DNA of 64,000 nucleotides, taken from an uncultured Pseudoxanthomonas sp. GTDB taxonomy: Bacteria; Pseudomonadota; Gammaproteobacteria; Xanthomonadales; Xanthomonadaceae. Shown piece after piece: positions 42,135 to 54,220 of the stretch. The stretch covers positions 35,893-99,892 of the forward strand of contig NZ_CAMPJD010000005.1 of NCBI RefSeq assembly GCF_946886695.1, written 5' to 3'. Position 1 is the stretch's first letter; every line of letters starts with the position of its first letter. A model generated the notes under the pieces. The model made no database searches and was not told where the DNA came from. It saw only the letters and a list, made by a program, of their open reading frames with translations. The translations under genes and the position numbers were made by a program.

Positions 42135-43518
42135 CCTCGAAGCGGACGATGTCGTCTTCACCCAAGTAGCTGCCGGACTGCACTTCGATCAACTCGAGCG
42201 GCACTTTGCCGGGATTCTCGAGGCGGTGCTTCACGCCCAGCGGGATGTAGGTGCTCTCGTTCTCGGACAGCAGCAATGTCTCGTCGCCCCGCGTCACCTT
42301 GGCCGTGCCGCTGACCACGATCCAGTGCTCGGCGCGGTGGTGATGCATCTGCAGGCTGAGCGCGGCGCCCGGCTTGACCTTGATCCGCTTCACCTGGTGG
42401 CGGCCGCCGTTGTCGACGGAATCATAGCTGCCCCACGGACGATGCACCTCGCGATGCAGGACGGCCTGGCTGCGCTGCTCCTTCTTCAGCTGGGCAACGA
42501 CCAGCTTGACTTCCTGCACACGGTCCTTGCGTGCGACCAGCACCGCGTCGTCCGTTTCGACCACCACGATGTCGTCCACCCCCACCAGCGCGACCAGGCG
42601 CTGCGCGTAGGCATAGCTGTTGCGACTGTCAACGGCGATCACGTCACCGTGGTGTGCGTTGCCGTCGGCATCGCGCTCGGCGACATCCCACAGCGCAGAC
42701 CAGCTGCCGACATCGCTCCAGCCGATGTCGACCGGCAGCACCATCGCATGCTCCGTCTTCTCGAACACCGCGTAGTCGATCGAGTCCGACGGACAGGCCG
42801 CGAAGGCCTCCTTGTCCAGTCGGACGAAATCGCCGTCGTGCCGAGCCGCCGCATGCGCAGCGCGCACCGCGTCGACGATGTCGGGACGGAACCGCGCGAG
42901 TTCTTCGAGGTAGCGGCTGGCACGGAACAGGAACATACCGCTGTTCCAGTAGTACCCGCCGACATCGAGGTAAGACTGGGCCGTGGCGGCATCGGGCTTC
43001 TCGACGAAGCGCGACACCTTTCGCAGGCCTTCGCCCGCTTCCGCCTGGATGTAGCCGAAGCCGGTTTCCGGCGCTGCGGGAACGATCCCGAACGTCACCA
43101 GCGCGCCCGCATCCGCGGCAGCCGAGGCTTCGCGCACGGCGCGCTGGAAGCCGGCCACATCGCGGACCACATGGTCCGATGGCAGCACGAGCAGCAGCGG
43201 ATCACCACCGTCCGCCATCGATTGCAGCGCCGCCGCCGCAATCGCAGGGGCCGTATTGCGGCCGACGGGCTCCAGCAGGATCGCCGGCGCGGGCGCTCCA
43301 ACCTGTCGCAGCTGTTCGGCGACCAGGAAGCGGTGCTCTTCATTCGCAACCACGATAGGCGCAAGTTCGGCGATGACCTCCACGCGGCGCCATGTCGCCT
43401 GCACCATCGTGTCGTCACCCGCCAGCGGCAGGAACTGCTTGGGATAGGCCTCGCGCGATAGCGGCCACAGGCGCGTGCCGGAGCCGCCGGACAGCAGCAC
43501 GGGTTGGAGGTGGGCCAT
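42112..43518 (-). CDS. xanB: Mannose-1-phosphate guanylyltransferase / mannose-6-phosphate isomerase
   Basis: The 468-residue bifunctional enzyme makes GDP-mannose. The N-terminal nucleotidyltransferase shows [20 protein letters not shown] (nucleotide site) and [14 protein letters not shown]. The C-terminal type II isomerase cupin shows [20 protein letters not shown] and [14 protein letters not shown]. The product feeds exopolysaccharide (xanthan-type) and LPS sugars in Xanthomonadaceae. The regulator gene overlaps its end. It is divergent from amgK with a 71-base spacer. The name follows the Xanthomonas enzyme; algA or cpsB are equivalent. Confidence 0.94.
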   Translation of the reverse strand: MAHLQPVLLSGGSGTRLWPLSREAYPKQFLPLAGDDTMVQATWRRVEVIAELAPIVVANEEHRFLVAEQLRQVGAPAPAILLEPVGRNTAPAIAAAALQSMADGGDPLLLVLPSDHVVRDVAGFQRAVREASAAADAGALVTFGIVPAAPETGFGYIQAEAGEGLRKVSRFVEKPDAATAQSYLDVGGYYWNSGMFLFRASRYLEELARFRPDIVDAVRAAHAAARHDGDFVRLDKEAFAACPSDSIDYAVFEKTEHAMVLPVDIGWSDVGSWSALWDVAERDADGNAHHGDVIAVDSRNSYAYAQRLVALVGVDDIVVVETDDAVLVARKDRVQEVKLVVAQLKKEQRSQAVLHREVHRPWGSYDSVDNGGRHQVKRIKVKPGAALSLQMHHHRAEHWIVVSGTAKVTRGDETLLLSENESTYIPLGVKHRLENPGKVPLELIEVQSGSYLGEDDIVRFEDVYGRSE

Positions 43519-43589
43519 GCAAGCCTCGCAAGTCGGTGGGACGCCAGTTTACCCTGTACGCCTTATCGCCTCTGCGTGGCCGCGACTGT

Positions 43590-44606
43590 ATGAACCCAAC
43601 GATTCAGGACCCTTCCGGACGCGGCGCCCAGCGCCTGGAGTGGGCGCGCGGTGCGCTTGGCGACCCGTACGCGCAGCTCGAACGCGCGTCGATGGACGCG
43701 GGCTACCGCAGCTACTGGCGCAGCCTGGGCGACGGACCCGGACGGATCGTGATGGATTCCCCGCCCGGCCTGGAGGATGTGCGGCCGTGGTTGGCGATGC
43801 GCGAGTTGCTGGCCAGTGGCGACGTCCGCGTGCCGGATGTGCTGGCCATCGATACGGAACACGGCTTCCTGCTGCTCGAAGACCTGGGTGGCCCGACGCT
43901 GGCGCACGTGATCAGCGAGGACAATGCCGACACCTGGTTCGACGCCGCCATCGAACAGCTGCTGCGCCTGCAGGCCATTGCGCCGCCGGACGGCATGGGG
44001 GAGTTCGGCGAGGCGCTGCTGCAGCGCGATGCTGGCCTGTTCGACGAATGGTTCCTGCGCCGCCACCTGGGCCTGACGCTGGATTGCGGCGAGACCGAAG
44101 GGCTGGAATTGTCGCAGCGTCGCCTGATGGACAACGCGCTGTCGCAGGCCCGCGTGTTGACCCACCGCGACTTCATGCCGCGCAACCTGATGCCGGTGAC
44201 GCCGGGGCCGGCGGTGATCGATTTCCAGGACTGCGTGCGCGGCCCCGTCGCGTACGACGCGATGAGCCTGTTCAAGGATGCGTTCCTGAGCTGGCCGATC
44301 GAACGCGTCGACGGCTGGCTGGCGCGCTACCACGCACGTGCCGCCCGTGCCGGGCTGCCGGTGCCGGAGCTGAAGGTGTTCCTGCGCGATGCCGACTGGA
44401 TGGGCATCCAGCGGCACCTGAAGATCCTCGGCATTTTCTCGCGCCTGCATTACCGCGATGGCAAGACCCGCTACCTGCCCGACGTGCCGCGTTTCATCCG
44501 CTACCTGGACGAGGTGCTGCCGCGCTACCCCGAACTCGCGGGCCTCCACACCCTGCTCGACAAACGCATCAAGCCGGTGTTGCATGCGCGGGGTGAGATC
44601 GCATGA
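43590..44606 (+). CDS. amgK: N-acetylmuramate / N-acetylglucosamine kinase AmgK
   Basis: The 338-residue protein has an aminoglycoside-phosphotransferase fold: LTHRDFMPRNLM (catalytic Asp loop) and VIDFQDCVRGPVAYD (metal-binding Asp). Its 4-base overlap with murU identifies it as AmgK, the anomeric sugar kinase that phosphorylates MurNAc in peptidoglycan recycling. The frame is open upstream; ATG 43590 gives the family length. In Pseudomonas this route bypasses de novo UDP-MurNAc synthesis and underlies intrinsic fosfomycin tolerance. Confidence 0.92.
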   Translation: MNPTIQDPSGRGAQRLEWARGALGDPYAQLERASMDAGYRSYWRSLGDGPGRIVMDSPPGLEDVRPWLAMRELLASGDVRVPDVLAIDTEHGFLLLEDLGGPTLAHVISEDNADTWFDAAIEQLLRLQAIAPPDGMGEFGEALLQRDAGLFDEWFLRRHLGLTLDCGETEGLELSQRRLMDNALSQARVLTHRDFMPRNLMPVTPGPAVIDFQDCVRGPVAYDAMSLFKDAFLSWPIERVDGWLARYHARAARAGLPVPELKVFLRDADWMGIQRHLKILGIFSRLHYRDGKTRYLPDVPRFIRYLDEVLPRYPELAGLHTLLDKRIKPVLHARGEIA

Positions 44607-45307
44607 AGGCACTGATCTTCGCGGCTGGTCTTGGCGAGCGCATGCGGCCGTTGACCGACCACACGCCCAAGCCGCTGATCGAAGCCGGAGGCAAACCACT
44701 GATCGTCTGGCATCTCGAAAAGCTGGCAGCGCTCGGCGTGCGCGATGTCGTCATCAACACCAGCTGGCTGGCTGACCGGTTCCCGGAGGCGCTGGGTGAT
44801 GGCAAACGCTGGGGAATGAACATCCATTACCTGTACGAAGGCGACACGCCACTCGAAACCGGCGGCGGCATGCTCAACGCGCGCCCGCTGCTGGGCGAAG
44901 CGCCCTTCCTGCTGGTCAATGGCGATATCTGGACCGATTTCGATTTCGCGCGGCTGCCGCGCGAACCGCAGGGCCTGGCACATCTGGTGATGGTGGAGCC
45001 TCCGGTCTTTGCGCCGCGCGGGGACTTCGCACTCGACGCTGCCGGCCAGCTGCACCGCGAAGGCGAACAGCGACTGACGTACGCTGGCCTGGGGCTTTAC
45101 CGCCCCACACTGCTGGATCACTGGCAGGAGCACATCACCGGCGAGCTCCGTGTCACGCCCGGTGGCAAGCCGCGTTTCCCGTTGCTGCCCCTCCTGCATG
45201 CCGGCATGGCCGCAGGACGCGTGACGGGCGAGCGTCTGCAGGGGCGCTGGACCGATGTCGGCACGCCGCAACGGCTTGCCGACCTGGAAGCCACGCTGAG
45301 CGCATAG
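44603..45307 (+). CDS. murU: N-acetylmuramate alpha-1-phosphate uridylyltransferase MurU
   Basis: The 234-residue nucleotidyltransferase opens with AAGLGERMRPLTDHTPKPLI, the sugar-1-phosphate nucleotide-binding site, and continues with GGGMLNARPLLGEAPFLLVN and the metal-binding NGDIWTDFDF. It should convert MurNAc-1-phosphate and UTP to UDP-MurNAc in the cytoplasm, following AmgK. ATGA overlap with amgK gives coupled translation. It is convergent with hda. Confidence 0.93.
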   Translation: MKALIFAAGLGERMRPLTDHTPKPLIEAGGKPLIVWHLEKLAALGVRDVVINTSWLADRFPEALGDGKRWGMNIHYLYEGDTPLETGGGMLNARPLLGEAPFLLVNGDIWTDFDFARLPREPQGLAHLVMVEPPVFAPRGDFALDAAGQLHREGEQRLTYAGLGLYRPTLLDHWQEHITGELRVTPGGKPRFPLLPLLHAGMAAGRVTGERLQGRWTDVGTPQRLADLEATLSA

Positions 45308-45361
45308 CCAACAGCGTTCTTCCCTGCGCTAAGCCGAAAACACCGCGGGCATGACCCGCTC

Positions 45362-46072
45362 CTACAGCACGCTGCGCAGGAACGGGACCGTGATGCGCCG
45401 CTGTGCAGCGAGGGATGCGCGGTCGAGGCGGTCCAGCAGTGCCACCAGCGTGCCCAGGTCGCGATCGGTCCGCGTAAGCAGCCATTCCAGCGCGGCATCT
45501 TCCAGCACCAGGCCTCGCCGCTGCGCACGCTCGCGCAGCACATCGCGGCGGCCGGCATCGTCCAGGGGGTCGAGCATCACGCGCAAGCACTGCTGAAGGC
45601 GCGAACGCAGGTCGGGAAGACCAAGGCCGATGTCGTCCGGGATGCCGCGCGCGGTGTACAGCACGTTCAAACCGGAGGCACGTGCGCGGTTGTGGAAATC
45701 GAACAGCGCCACTTCATCCTCGTGCGCGCCCGCGATCACCTCGATACCGTCCAGCGCAACCACGTCATTGCCCTCCAGTGCGTCGAGTGCATCGCGCAAC
45801 CGGCCGGCCGCAGCCGCCATCGGCAGATAGGCCGCGCGACGATGCTGCTGTTCGGTGGCGGCGCACAGTGCCAGCGCCAGATGGGTCTTGCCGGTCCTTG
45901 AAGGGCCGGCCAGATAAACCCAGTCAGCACCCGGCCTGGTCGCCAGTGCATCCAGCGCCGCCAACGCGCCTTCCGGCGGACCGATGAAGCTCTCGAAGCG
46001 CTGATCCGGTGGATAGCGCAGCGTCAACGGCAATTGCGGACCAAGATCGGTGCCCTGCATGTCCCTGCTCAC
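45362..46072 (-). CDS. hda: DnaA regulatory inactivator Hda
   Basis: The 236-residue AAA+ protein has a clamp-binding motif near the N-terminus (QLPLTLRY, from residue 13) and Walker A GPSRTGKT, with box region DVVALDGIEVIAG in place of the DnaA Walker B. Hda binds the DNA polymerase sliding clamp and stimulates hydrolysis of DnaA-bound ATP to prevent re-initiation. It overlaps the upstream AI-2E permease gene by 4 bases and is the last gene of a three-gene minus-strand unit. Confidence 0.93.
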   Translation of the reverse strand: MSRDMQGTDLGPQLPLTLRYPPDQRFESFIGPPEGALAALDALATRPGADWVYLAGPSRTGKTHLALALCAATEQQHRRAAYLPMAAAAGRLRDALDALEGNDVVALDGIEVIAGAHEDEVALFDFHNRARASGLNVLYTARGIPDDIGLGLPDLRSRLQQCLRVMLDPLDDAGRRDVLRERAQRRGLVLEDAALEWLLTRTDRDLGTLVALLDRLDRASLAAQRRITVPFLRSVL

Positions 46073-47238
46073 GGCGTATCGATGTCGCGCGCCGACGCCT
46101 GCTCCACGCTGCCCTTGTCGATGTACGAATCCAGCACGATGGACGGCCGGTCGCCGGCATACAACCGGCTCTGCGTGTAGCGCTCGTGGGCGAAGCGAAG
46201 CAGCACGTTCGCGATCGCCGCCACCGGCAGCGCCAGCAGCATGCCGAGGAAACCGAACAACTGACCACCGGCCATGATGGCGAAGATCACCGCCACCGGA
46301 TGCAGGCCGATGCGATCACCCACGATGCGCGGCGTCAGCACGTAACCTTCCAGCATCTGGCCGACCACGAACACGCCCAGCACCATCGCCACCAGCGACC
46401 AGTCGCCACCGGACTGCACCAGTGCGGCGATCACACCCAGCACGATGCCGGTGGCGGTGCCAAGGTAGGGCACGAAGCTGATCAGGCCAGCGATGATGCC
46501 GATCAGCAGGCCCACCTTCAGGCCCACCACCGACAGGCCGGCCGCATAGATCGCGCCGAGCGCCAGCATGACCAGGAACTGGCCGCGCAGGAATGCGCCC
46601 AGCACTTCATTCGATTCCAGCGCCAGTCGGGTGACGGTCGCGATGTGGTCGCGTGGCACCAGTGCGGCGATGCGCTCGACCAGCAGATCCCAATCGCGCA
46701 GGAAATAGAACGTCAGGATCGGCAACAGCACCAGGTTGGCCACCCATGCCATCACCGCGAAGCCGGAGCGCGAGAAATAGCCGAACATCGTGGCAGCCAC
46801 CCCACCGGCCTGCTGCCAGTGCCCGCGCACCCATTCCGTCAGCCGGTCCGGATCCAGCCAGGCGACCAGTTCGAGCCCGGTGCGACGCTCCACCCACGGC
46901 AGCGCCGTCTGAACGAACCAGTCCCGGTACGCCGGTAGCGATTCGATCACCGTGACCACCTGACGTTCGATCATCGGCACCAGGATGACCAATGCCAACA
47001 CCAGCAGCAGCAGCATCAGCGTGAACACCAGCACCACCGCCACGGTACGCGAGCGCCCTGAGCGTTCAAGCCGGTCGACCCAGGGGTCACCGAGCCAGCC
47101 CAACAGGGCCGCGCAGACGAACGGCGTCAGCACCGGTGCCAGCAGCCAGATCAGCCAGCCGACGATCACTGCGATCAGCAGCCATTGCCAGCGGCGGGCC
47201 AGCGTTCCGACCGGCGTGGGGGAAAGATCCATGGGCAT
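46069..47238 (-). CDS. AI-2E family transporter (PerM-like)
   Basis: The 389-residue integral membrane protein has about eight hydrophobic helices, for example WLLIAVIVGWLIWLLAPVLT, VVLVFTLMLLLLVLALVILV and VGLLIGIIAGLISFVPYLG. The GLISFVPYLGTATGIVLGV stretch is the family signature. Substrates of these permeases vary and are often unknown. It lies between DUF2066 and hda on one transcript and overlaps hda by 4 bases. Confidence 0.9.
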   Translation of the reverse strand: MPMDLSPTPVGTLARRWQWLLIAVIVGWLIWLLAPVLTPFVCAALLGWLGDPWVDRLERSGRSRTVAVVLVFTLMLLLLVLALVILVPMIERQVVTVIESLPAYRDWFVQTALPWVERRTGLELVAWLDPDRLTEWVRGHWQQAGGVAATMFGYFSRSGFAVMAWVANLVLLPILTFYFLRDWDLLVERIAALVPRDHIATVTRLALESNEVLGAFLRGQFLVMLALGAIYAAGLSVVGLKVGLLIGIIAGLISFVPYLGTATGIVLGVIAALVQSGGDWSLVAMVLGVFVVGQMLEGYVLTPRIVGDRIGLHPVAVIFAIMAGGQLFGFLGMLLALPVAAIANVLLRFAHERYTQSRLYAGDRPSIVLDSYIDKGSVEQASARDIDTP

Positions 47239-47247
47239 CCTTGTGTA

Positions 47248-48330
47248 TCAGCGCATCTGGTAGGCCGGTGGCTCGCCTTCGCCCCCGGTGAAGGGGGCTT
47301 CCTCGCCCATGGTGCGACGGAATCCTGCAAGGCCCGAGACAAGCTCCAGATCGAACTCGACCACGTCGCCACTGGCGCGCACGGGGGTGATGCCCCGGAC
47401 CACCGCCATCTTCTGCAGATGCCCGGTCAGGCGCAGGTAATCGTCCGTGCTGCGGATGCCCGTGAAGAGCACACGATAAGTGCCCGCGGGGCCCGCACTG
47501 CCGCGCTTGCCGTATCGCTTCACCAGCGCATCAGCCGTGCCGTCGGCACCGGATGCCATCGCACGACGCGCATCGGCATCGGTCACCGACCATTTGGCCA
47601 GCACCTTGCCGGCATCGACGAACACCCAGTCGGCTGTCCAACCACCCTTGTTGCGGTACAGCTTGCCCACCAGTTGCATCGGCGGACTGTAACGCGCCGA
47701 TGCGCGCGCGACGGCGGCGGTGTCCTGGCGCCAGATGGCGCCGACCAGCGCCTGTTCCGCCGCACCGCCGGCCGGCAGGCCGAGGCCGTAGCCACGCTCG
47801 ATGGCGCGGTTGAGCAAAGGGCGCGCGGCATTGGACTGAGGCAAGCCGACCAGGCGCGGACCGCTGCCGTCGTTGATCGCCAGCCAGACCACCGGCTTCG
47901 GGCGTGGCTGCGGCCACACGGGCAGGCCAAGCGCGCCCGCCAGGCCATTGACCTGGTCTTCGTCGAAACGCACCACAAGTGTCGTGCGGAAGGTGGGGGC
48001 ACCGGTGGGCGACGTACCCTGGTCCTGCCGGTAGTCGTAGCCGTCCACGTAGTCCTTGGCGTTGCGCAGCTCGGCGCCGACGCCAGGGCGCGACATCGCC
48101 GACCGGTCGCCCGACAGTTTGCCCAGCACCGTCCCCAGAGCGCGTGCGAAACCGCCTTGCCGCTCTTCCTCGCCCTGCCCGTTGACCGGCACCTCGGCCT
48201 GATACAGCCCGCGCGCGGAGACCGCGTCGCCTTCGGTGCGCAAGCCCGATTGGGCGTATGCGACGGGCGTCGTGGTAATGGCCGCCAACAGCACGGCGGT
48301 GGCGAGGGCGAAACCTGGGATCCAGCGCAT
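47248..48330 (-). CDS. DUF2066 family exported protein
   Basis: The 360-residue protein begins at ATG 48330 with a signal peptide ([19 protein letters not shown]). A longer upstream reading exists but starts in the purM promoter region. The mature part fits DUF2066: [32 protein letters not shown] and [17 protein letters not shown]. Its function is unknown. In this family the gene usually accompanies the PerM-like permease and hda, as here. Confidence 0.85.
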   Translation of the reverse strand: MRWIPGFALATAVLLAAITTTPVAYAQSGLRTEGDAVSARGLYQAEVPVNGQGEEERQGGFARALGTVLGKLSGDRSAMSRPGVGAELRNAKDYVDGYDYRQDQGTSPTGAPTFRTTLVVRFDEDQVNGLAGALGLPVWPQPRPKPVVWLAINDGSGPRLVGLPQSNAARPLLNRAIERGYGLGLPAGGAAEQALVGAIWRQDTAAVARASARYSPPMQLVGKLYRNKGGWTADWVFVDAGKVLAKWSVTDADARRAMASGADGTADALVKRYGKRGSAGPAGTYRVLFTGIRSTDDYLRLTGHLQKMAVVRGITPVRASGDVVEFDLELVSGLAGFRRTMGEEAPFTGGEGEPPAYQMR

Positions 48331-48467
48331 CGAGCGTCCTTGGGCTCTGCAGACCCTGTGAATTGTTGCCCGAATGGCACGCCATCGCCAACGCCACCCG
48401 TTCAGGACAGCCGCGAGGCGCGTCGATTCCATTAAAATCACGCCTCTTGCCCCATCGACGACCGCCC

Positions 48468-49517
48468 GTGACCCAGCCGACGCCTTCCGCCCCCACCCCG
48501 ATGACCTATCGCGACGCGGGTGTCGACATCGACGCCGGCAACGAGCTGGTCGAACGCATCAAGCCGCTGGTCAAGCGCAGCTTCCGGCCGGAGGTGATGG
48601 GCGGCCTGGGCGGCTTCGGCGCGCTGTTCGACCTGTCCGGCAAATACCGTGAACCGGTGCTGGTCTCCGGCACCGATGGCGTGGGCACGAAGCTGAAGCT
48701 GGCGCAGCAACTGGGCCGCCACGACACCATCGGCATCGACTTGGTCGCCATGTGCGTGAATGACGTGCTGGTGCAGGGCGCCGAGCCGCTGTTCTTCCTG
48801 GATTACTTCGCGACCGGCAAGCTGGACGTGGACACCACGGTGTCGGTGGTCGGTGGCATCGCCCGGGGATGCGAACTTTCCGGCTGTGCACTGATCGGCG
48901 GCGAGACCGCCGAGATGCCCGACATGTACGGCCCCGGCGAATACGACCTCGCCGGTTTCTGCGTGGCGGCGGTGGAGAAGTCGAAACTGCTCGACGGCGC
49001 CAAGGTACGCGCGGGCGACGTGTTGATCGGCGTGGCCTCCAGCGGCCCGCATTCCAACGGTTACTCGCTGGTGCGGCGCATCTACGACCGCGCCGGCCGT
49101 CCCGCCGACATCGATGTGGGCGGCGTGAAGCTGGCCGATGCCCTGATGGCACCGACCACGCTGTACGTGAAGCCCGTACTGGAGCTGCTGCAGGCGCACG
49201 ACCTGCATGCGATGGCGCACATCACCGGCGGCGGCCTGACCGAGAACATCATCCGCGTGATCCCGGACGGCCTGGGCCTGGACATCGACGCCAGTGCGTG
49301 GATGCTGCCGCCAGTGTTCGACTGGCTGCAGCGCGAAGGCGCCGTGGAAAATACCGAGATGTGGCGCACCTTCAATTGCGGCATCGGCTTCGTGCTGGTG
49401 GTTGCGCCGGACCAGCTTGCCGCCGTGCAGGCGGATCTCGTCCGCCTGCAACTGGCGCACTGGCAGATCGGTGAAGTCGTCACCGCCCACGGCGGCGAAC
49501 GCGTCCGCATCGGCTGA
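48468..49517 (+). CDS. purM: Phosphoribosylformylglycinamidine cyclo-ligase PurM
   Basis: The protein makes aminoimidazole ribotide, step five of purine synthesis. It has 349 residues from GTG 48468, or 338 from ATG 48501 ([14 protein letters not shown], the conserved core start). Family motifs include [48 protein letters not shown] and [14 protein letters not shown]. It begins an operon with DUF2238 and purN. A TAAAAT element at 48433 could be its -10, without a clear -35. Confidence 0.95.
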   Translation: MTQPTPSAPTPMTYRDAGVDIDAGNELVERIKPLVKRSFRPEVMGGLGGFGALFDLSGKYREPVLVSGTDGVGTKLKLAQQLGRHDTIGIDLVAMCVNDVLVQGAEPLFFLDYFATGKLDVDTTVSVVGGIARGCELSGCALIGGETAEMPDMYGPGEYDLAGFCVAAVEKSKLLDGAKVRAGDVLIGVASSGPHSNGYSLVRRIYDRAGRPADIDVGGVKLADALMAPTTLYVKPVLELLQAHDLHAMAHITGGGLTENIIRVIPDGLGLDIDASAWMLPPVFDWLQREGAVENTEMWRTFNCGIGFVLVVAPDQLAAVQADLVRLQLAHWQIGEVVTAHGGERVRIG

Positions 49518-49524
49518 GCGCGGC

Positions 49525-50145
49525 ATGCCGCGCAGCAAGGGGATTGTCTTCGGACTGACGCTGGCGGTGTTCGCCGCCAGTTGGATCGCGCCGCGGTGGC
49601 CGGTCGAACAGGCCATGCACAGCAGCCTGACCGTGCTCGGACTGGCCTGGCTGTGGTGGCATGACCGCCGCTGGCCGCTGCGGCCGGCGCATTTTGCCCT
49701 GATCTGCGCCTTCATCGTCGCGCACTGCATCGGCGCGCGTTGGCTGTACTCCTACGTGCCCTACGACGCATGGCTGCAGACGGCAACCGGCTGGTCGCCG
49801 GCGCAGGCGTTCGGCTGGCACCGCAACCACTTCGACCGCTTCATCCACCTGATGTACGGGGTCTGCTTCACGCCCGCCGTCTGGCACTGGCTGCGCCAGC
49901 GCTGGCCACGGCTATCGGTGGGCCAGGCGTTCACGCTGGCGGTGATGCTGATCATGTGCACAAGCCTGGTGTACGAATGGCTGGAGTGGGGCATCGCGCT
50001 GACGATGTCGCCCGAGGCAGCCGAGTCCTACAACGGCCAGCAGGGTGATGGGTGGGACGCGCATGCCGACATGCTGCTGGCCACAGTCGGTGCGTTGCTG
50101 GCCTGGCCACTGGCGCGCGCCAAGCGTCACGGCGTGAAGGCATGA
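49525..50145 (+). CDS. DUF2238 (YjdF-like) membrane protein
   Basis: The 206-residue protein has about six hydrophobic helices (GIVFGLTLAVFAASWIA, HFALICAFIVAHCIGARWLY, FTLAVMLIMCTSLVYEW). The family signatures FDRFIHLMYGVCFTP and GDGWDAHADMLLATVGA are present. The function is unknown. It lies 7 bases after purM and overlaps purN by 4 bases, an operon order that suggests co-expression with purine synthesis but no proven role in it. Confidence 0.87.
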   Translation: MPRSKGIVFGLTLAVFAASWIAPRWPVEQAMHSSLTVLGLAWLWWHDRRWPLRPAHFALICAFIVAHCIGARWLYSYVPYDAWLQTATGWSPAQAFGWHRNHFDRFIHLMYGVCFTPAVWHWLRQRWPRLSVGQAFTLAVMLIMCTSLVYEWLEWGIALTMSPEAAESYNGQQGDGWDAHADMLLATVGALLAWPLARAKRHGVKA

Positions 50146-50795
50146 CCGCGCGCATCGCGGTCCTGGCCTCCGGCCGCGGCAGCAACCTGCAGGCCATCCT
50201 GCAGGCCATTGCCGATGGCACCCTCGATGCCGACGTGGTGGGCGTGTTCTCCGACAAGCCGACCGCCCCTGCCCTGCGTCTGGTCCCGGCAGCGCGGCGC
50301 TGGAGCGCGCGACCCGCGGCATTCCCGGATCGCGCCGCATACGAGGCCGCCCTGGCGGACGCTGTCGCCGCCACCGGTCCGGACTGGGTGGTCTGCGCAG
50401 GTTACATGCGCATCCTGGGCGATGCCTTCATCGCCCGCTTCCGCGGCCGGCTGCTGAACATCCATCCGTCGCTGCTGCCCAAATACCGCGGCCTGCACAC
50501 CCACGCCCGCGCGCTTGAGGCTGGCGACACCGAACATGGCGCCAGTGTCCACTTCGTCATTCCTGAACTGGATGCCGGGGCTGTGATCGCCCAGGCGCGG
50601 GTACCGGTCCTGCCCGGCGACACCCCGGAAGCACTGGCCGCACGACTGCTCCCGCGCGAGCACGCCCTGTTGCTGGCCGTGCTGCGCCTGGCCGCCAGCG
50701 GCAACTTGGCTGAACAGGGCGACATCACTCTCTGTCACGGTCAGCCGCTATTAAATGCCCTGTCCCTAGATTCAGCCGACCGCCTGCTGCCCTGA
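50142..50795 (+). CDS. purN: Phosphoribosylglycinamide formyltransferase PurN
   Basis: The 217-residue enzyme transfers a formyl group from N10-formyltetrahydrofolate to GAR. Motifs are IAVLASGRGSNLQAIL, RFRGRLLNIHPSLLPKYRG (catalytic Asn and His) and EHGASVHFVIPELDAG (catalytic Asp region). ATG 50142 overlaps the DUF2238 stop codon. Length is normal for the family. Confidence 0.95.
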   Translation: MTARIAVLASGRGSNLQAILQAIADGTLDADVVGVFSDKPTAPALRLVPAARRWSARPAAFPDRAAYEAALADAVAATGPDWVVCAGYMRILGDAFIARFRGRLLNIHPSLLPKYRGLHTHARALEAGDTEHGASVHFVIPELDAGAVIAQARVPVLPGDTPEALAARLLPREHALLLAVLRLAASGNLAEQGDITLCHGQPLLNALSLDSADRLLP

Positions 50796-50807
50796 CCCGC
50801 TCCTCCG

Positions 50808-51524
50808 ATGCTTCTCACTCCTCGCTCCCTGCTGCTCGGCCTTGTGTTGGCCGGCTCTGCCGCGCCCGCACTGGCGCTGGAGCCGTTCGTGGCCAGTTAC
50901 CAGGCCTACAACGAAGGCAAGCTGGCCGGCAGTGCGAGCATGAAGGTCGTGCCGAAGGCGGGCAGCCAGTGGCAGATCGACCTGAACGTGAAGGGCACGC
51001 GCGGTTTCGCTCGGCTGGCCGGGCTGAACATCGAGCAGAGCACCGTCTTCGATACCGCCGACGGGCAGTTCCGCCCCCTCAGCCAGGCCACGATCCGCCG
51101 CGCTCTGCTGATGGGCAAGAAGATGGTCGGCACCTACAACTGGACCACCCGCACGGCACAGTGGCAGGGCGACATCAAGAAGAACCGGCGCGCACCCCTG
51201 CCCCTTCAGCCGGGCGACATGAGCGCGCTGCTGATGAACCTGGCGGTGATCCGCGATGCCGCCCCCGGGAAACAGCTCGACTACCGGGTGGTGGACAATG
51301 GACGTATCCGCGAATATCAGTACCTCGTATCGCCCGAACCGGAAAACGTGACCGTCGAAGACCTGAGCTACAGCGCGCTGCGCGTGAGCCGGGCCAATGG
51401 CGGCAACGACGAAACCATCTTCTGGGTCGCCGATGGCGTGCCCACCCCCGTGCGCATCCTGCAGCGGGAAAACGGGCAGGACGGCGTGGACCTCCGCCTG
51501 GTCGAATACCAAGGAGCACCATGA
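50808..51524 (+). CDS. DUF3108 family exported protein (copy 1)
   Basis: The 238-residue protein has a signal peptide (LLLGLVLAGSAAPALA) and the DUF3108 pattern: FVASYQAYNEGKLAGSASM, QWQIDLNVKGTRGFARLAG and VPTPVRILQRENGQDGVDL. It lies 12 bases after purN and overlaps a paralogue by 4 bases. Function unknown; a periplasmic or outer-membrane lipocalin-like role is suggested for the family. The N-terminal motif is truncated here for brevity. Confidence 0.83.
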   Translation: MLLTPRSLLLGLVLAGSAAPALALEPFVASYQAYNEGKLAGSASMKVVPKAGSQWQIDLNVKGTRGFARLAGLNIEQSTVFDTADGQFRPLSQATIRRALLMGKKMVGTYNWTTRTAQWQGDIKKNRRAPLPLQPGDMSALLMNLAVIRDAAPGKQLDYRVVDNGRIREYQYLVSPEPENVTVEDLSYSALRVSRANGGNDETIFWVADGVPTPVRILQRENGQDGVDLRLVEYQGAP

Positions 51525-52216
51525 ACATGATGAAGACCGCATTCCCCATGTCGCGTACGTTGCTGGCTGCCGCGTTGTTCGCCGGCGTCAGTGCGCCCGC
51601 CCTGGCCGTCGAGGCCTTCACCGCGCAGTACAGCGCCAGTGCGCTGGGCATGGTGGGCGAAGGCCAGATGTCGGTCTCGCCACAGCCCGGCAACCGCTGG
51701 CAGTACTCGCTGAGCGTGCGCAATCAGGCCGTGGACCTCAGCCAGAAGACCGTGTTCGACGTGCAGGATGGCCGCATGCGACCGCTCAGCAGCAGCGACA
51801 GCTCGCGTCTGCTGATCAAGAAGAAGAACGTCAACACGGTCTATGACTGGTCGAAGGCCCAAGCCACCTGGAGCGGTGACGTGAAGCCCGACCGCGCCGG
51901 CCCGGTGAAGCTGGCCGCCGGCGACATGGATGCCCTGCTGGTCAACCTGGCCATCGTCCGCGACGTGGCGGCAGGCAAGCCGTTGACCTACCGCATGGTG
52001 GAGAACGGTCGCGCCAAGCCGATGACCTACCAGGTTGCCGGCAAGGAGCGCATCACCATCGGCGGCAAGCCACAGGACGCCACCAAGGTGGTACGCACCG
52101 ACGGGGACAAGCAGACCATCGTCTGGGTCGTGGCCGACGCCCCGGTGCCTGCGCGCATCCTGCAGCGTGAAAACGGACAGGACACCATCGACCTGACGCT
52201 CAAGTCCTGGCGTTGA
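51521..52216 (+). CDS. DUF3108 family exported protein (copy 2)
   Basis: The 231-residue protein starts at ATG 51521 behind AAGGAG and has a signal peptide (LLAAALFAGVSAPALA). It repeats the copy 1 architecture: FTAQYSASALGMVGEGQMS, NRWQYSLSVRNQAVDLS and VPARILQRENGQDTIDL. The two copies share the RILQRENGQD end almost exactly, indicating tandem duplication. It is the last gene before a strong terminator. Confidence 0.83.
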   Translation: MNMMKTAFPMSRTLLAAALFAGVSAPALAVEAFTAQYSASALGMVGEGQMSVSPQPGNRWQYSLSVRNQAVDLSQKTVFDVQDGRMRPLSSSDSSRLLIKKKNVNTVYDWSKAQATWSGDVKPDRAGPVKLAAGDMDALLVNLAIVRDVAAGKPLTYRMVENGRAKPMTYQVAGKERITIGGKPQDATKVVRTDGDKQTIVWVVADAPVPARILQRENGQDTIDLTLKSWR

Positions 52217-52240
52217 CGCGCCTCCGGCCTTCCTGCATTG

Positions 52241-52267
52241 AAAAGCCCGGCAACGCCGGGCTTTTTT

Positions 52268-52270
<3 letters not shown>
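52241..52270 (+). terminator. Bidirectional rho-independent terminator
   Basis: A 7-bp stem GCCCGGC/GCCGGGC (52245-52251 with 52255-52261, loop AAC) is flanked by AAAA on the left and a seven-T run on the right, so it can end both the purM operon and the convergent ibaG-murA unit, whose last codons reach 52268. Confidence 0.93.
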
Positions 52271-54167
<1,897 letters not shown>

Positions 54168-54220
54168 CGGGCTTTCCTAATAAAATACCCGGCCATTCTA
54201 CCCGCCGGCGCCCCGTCCGC

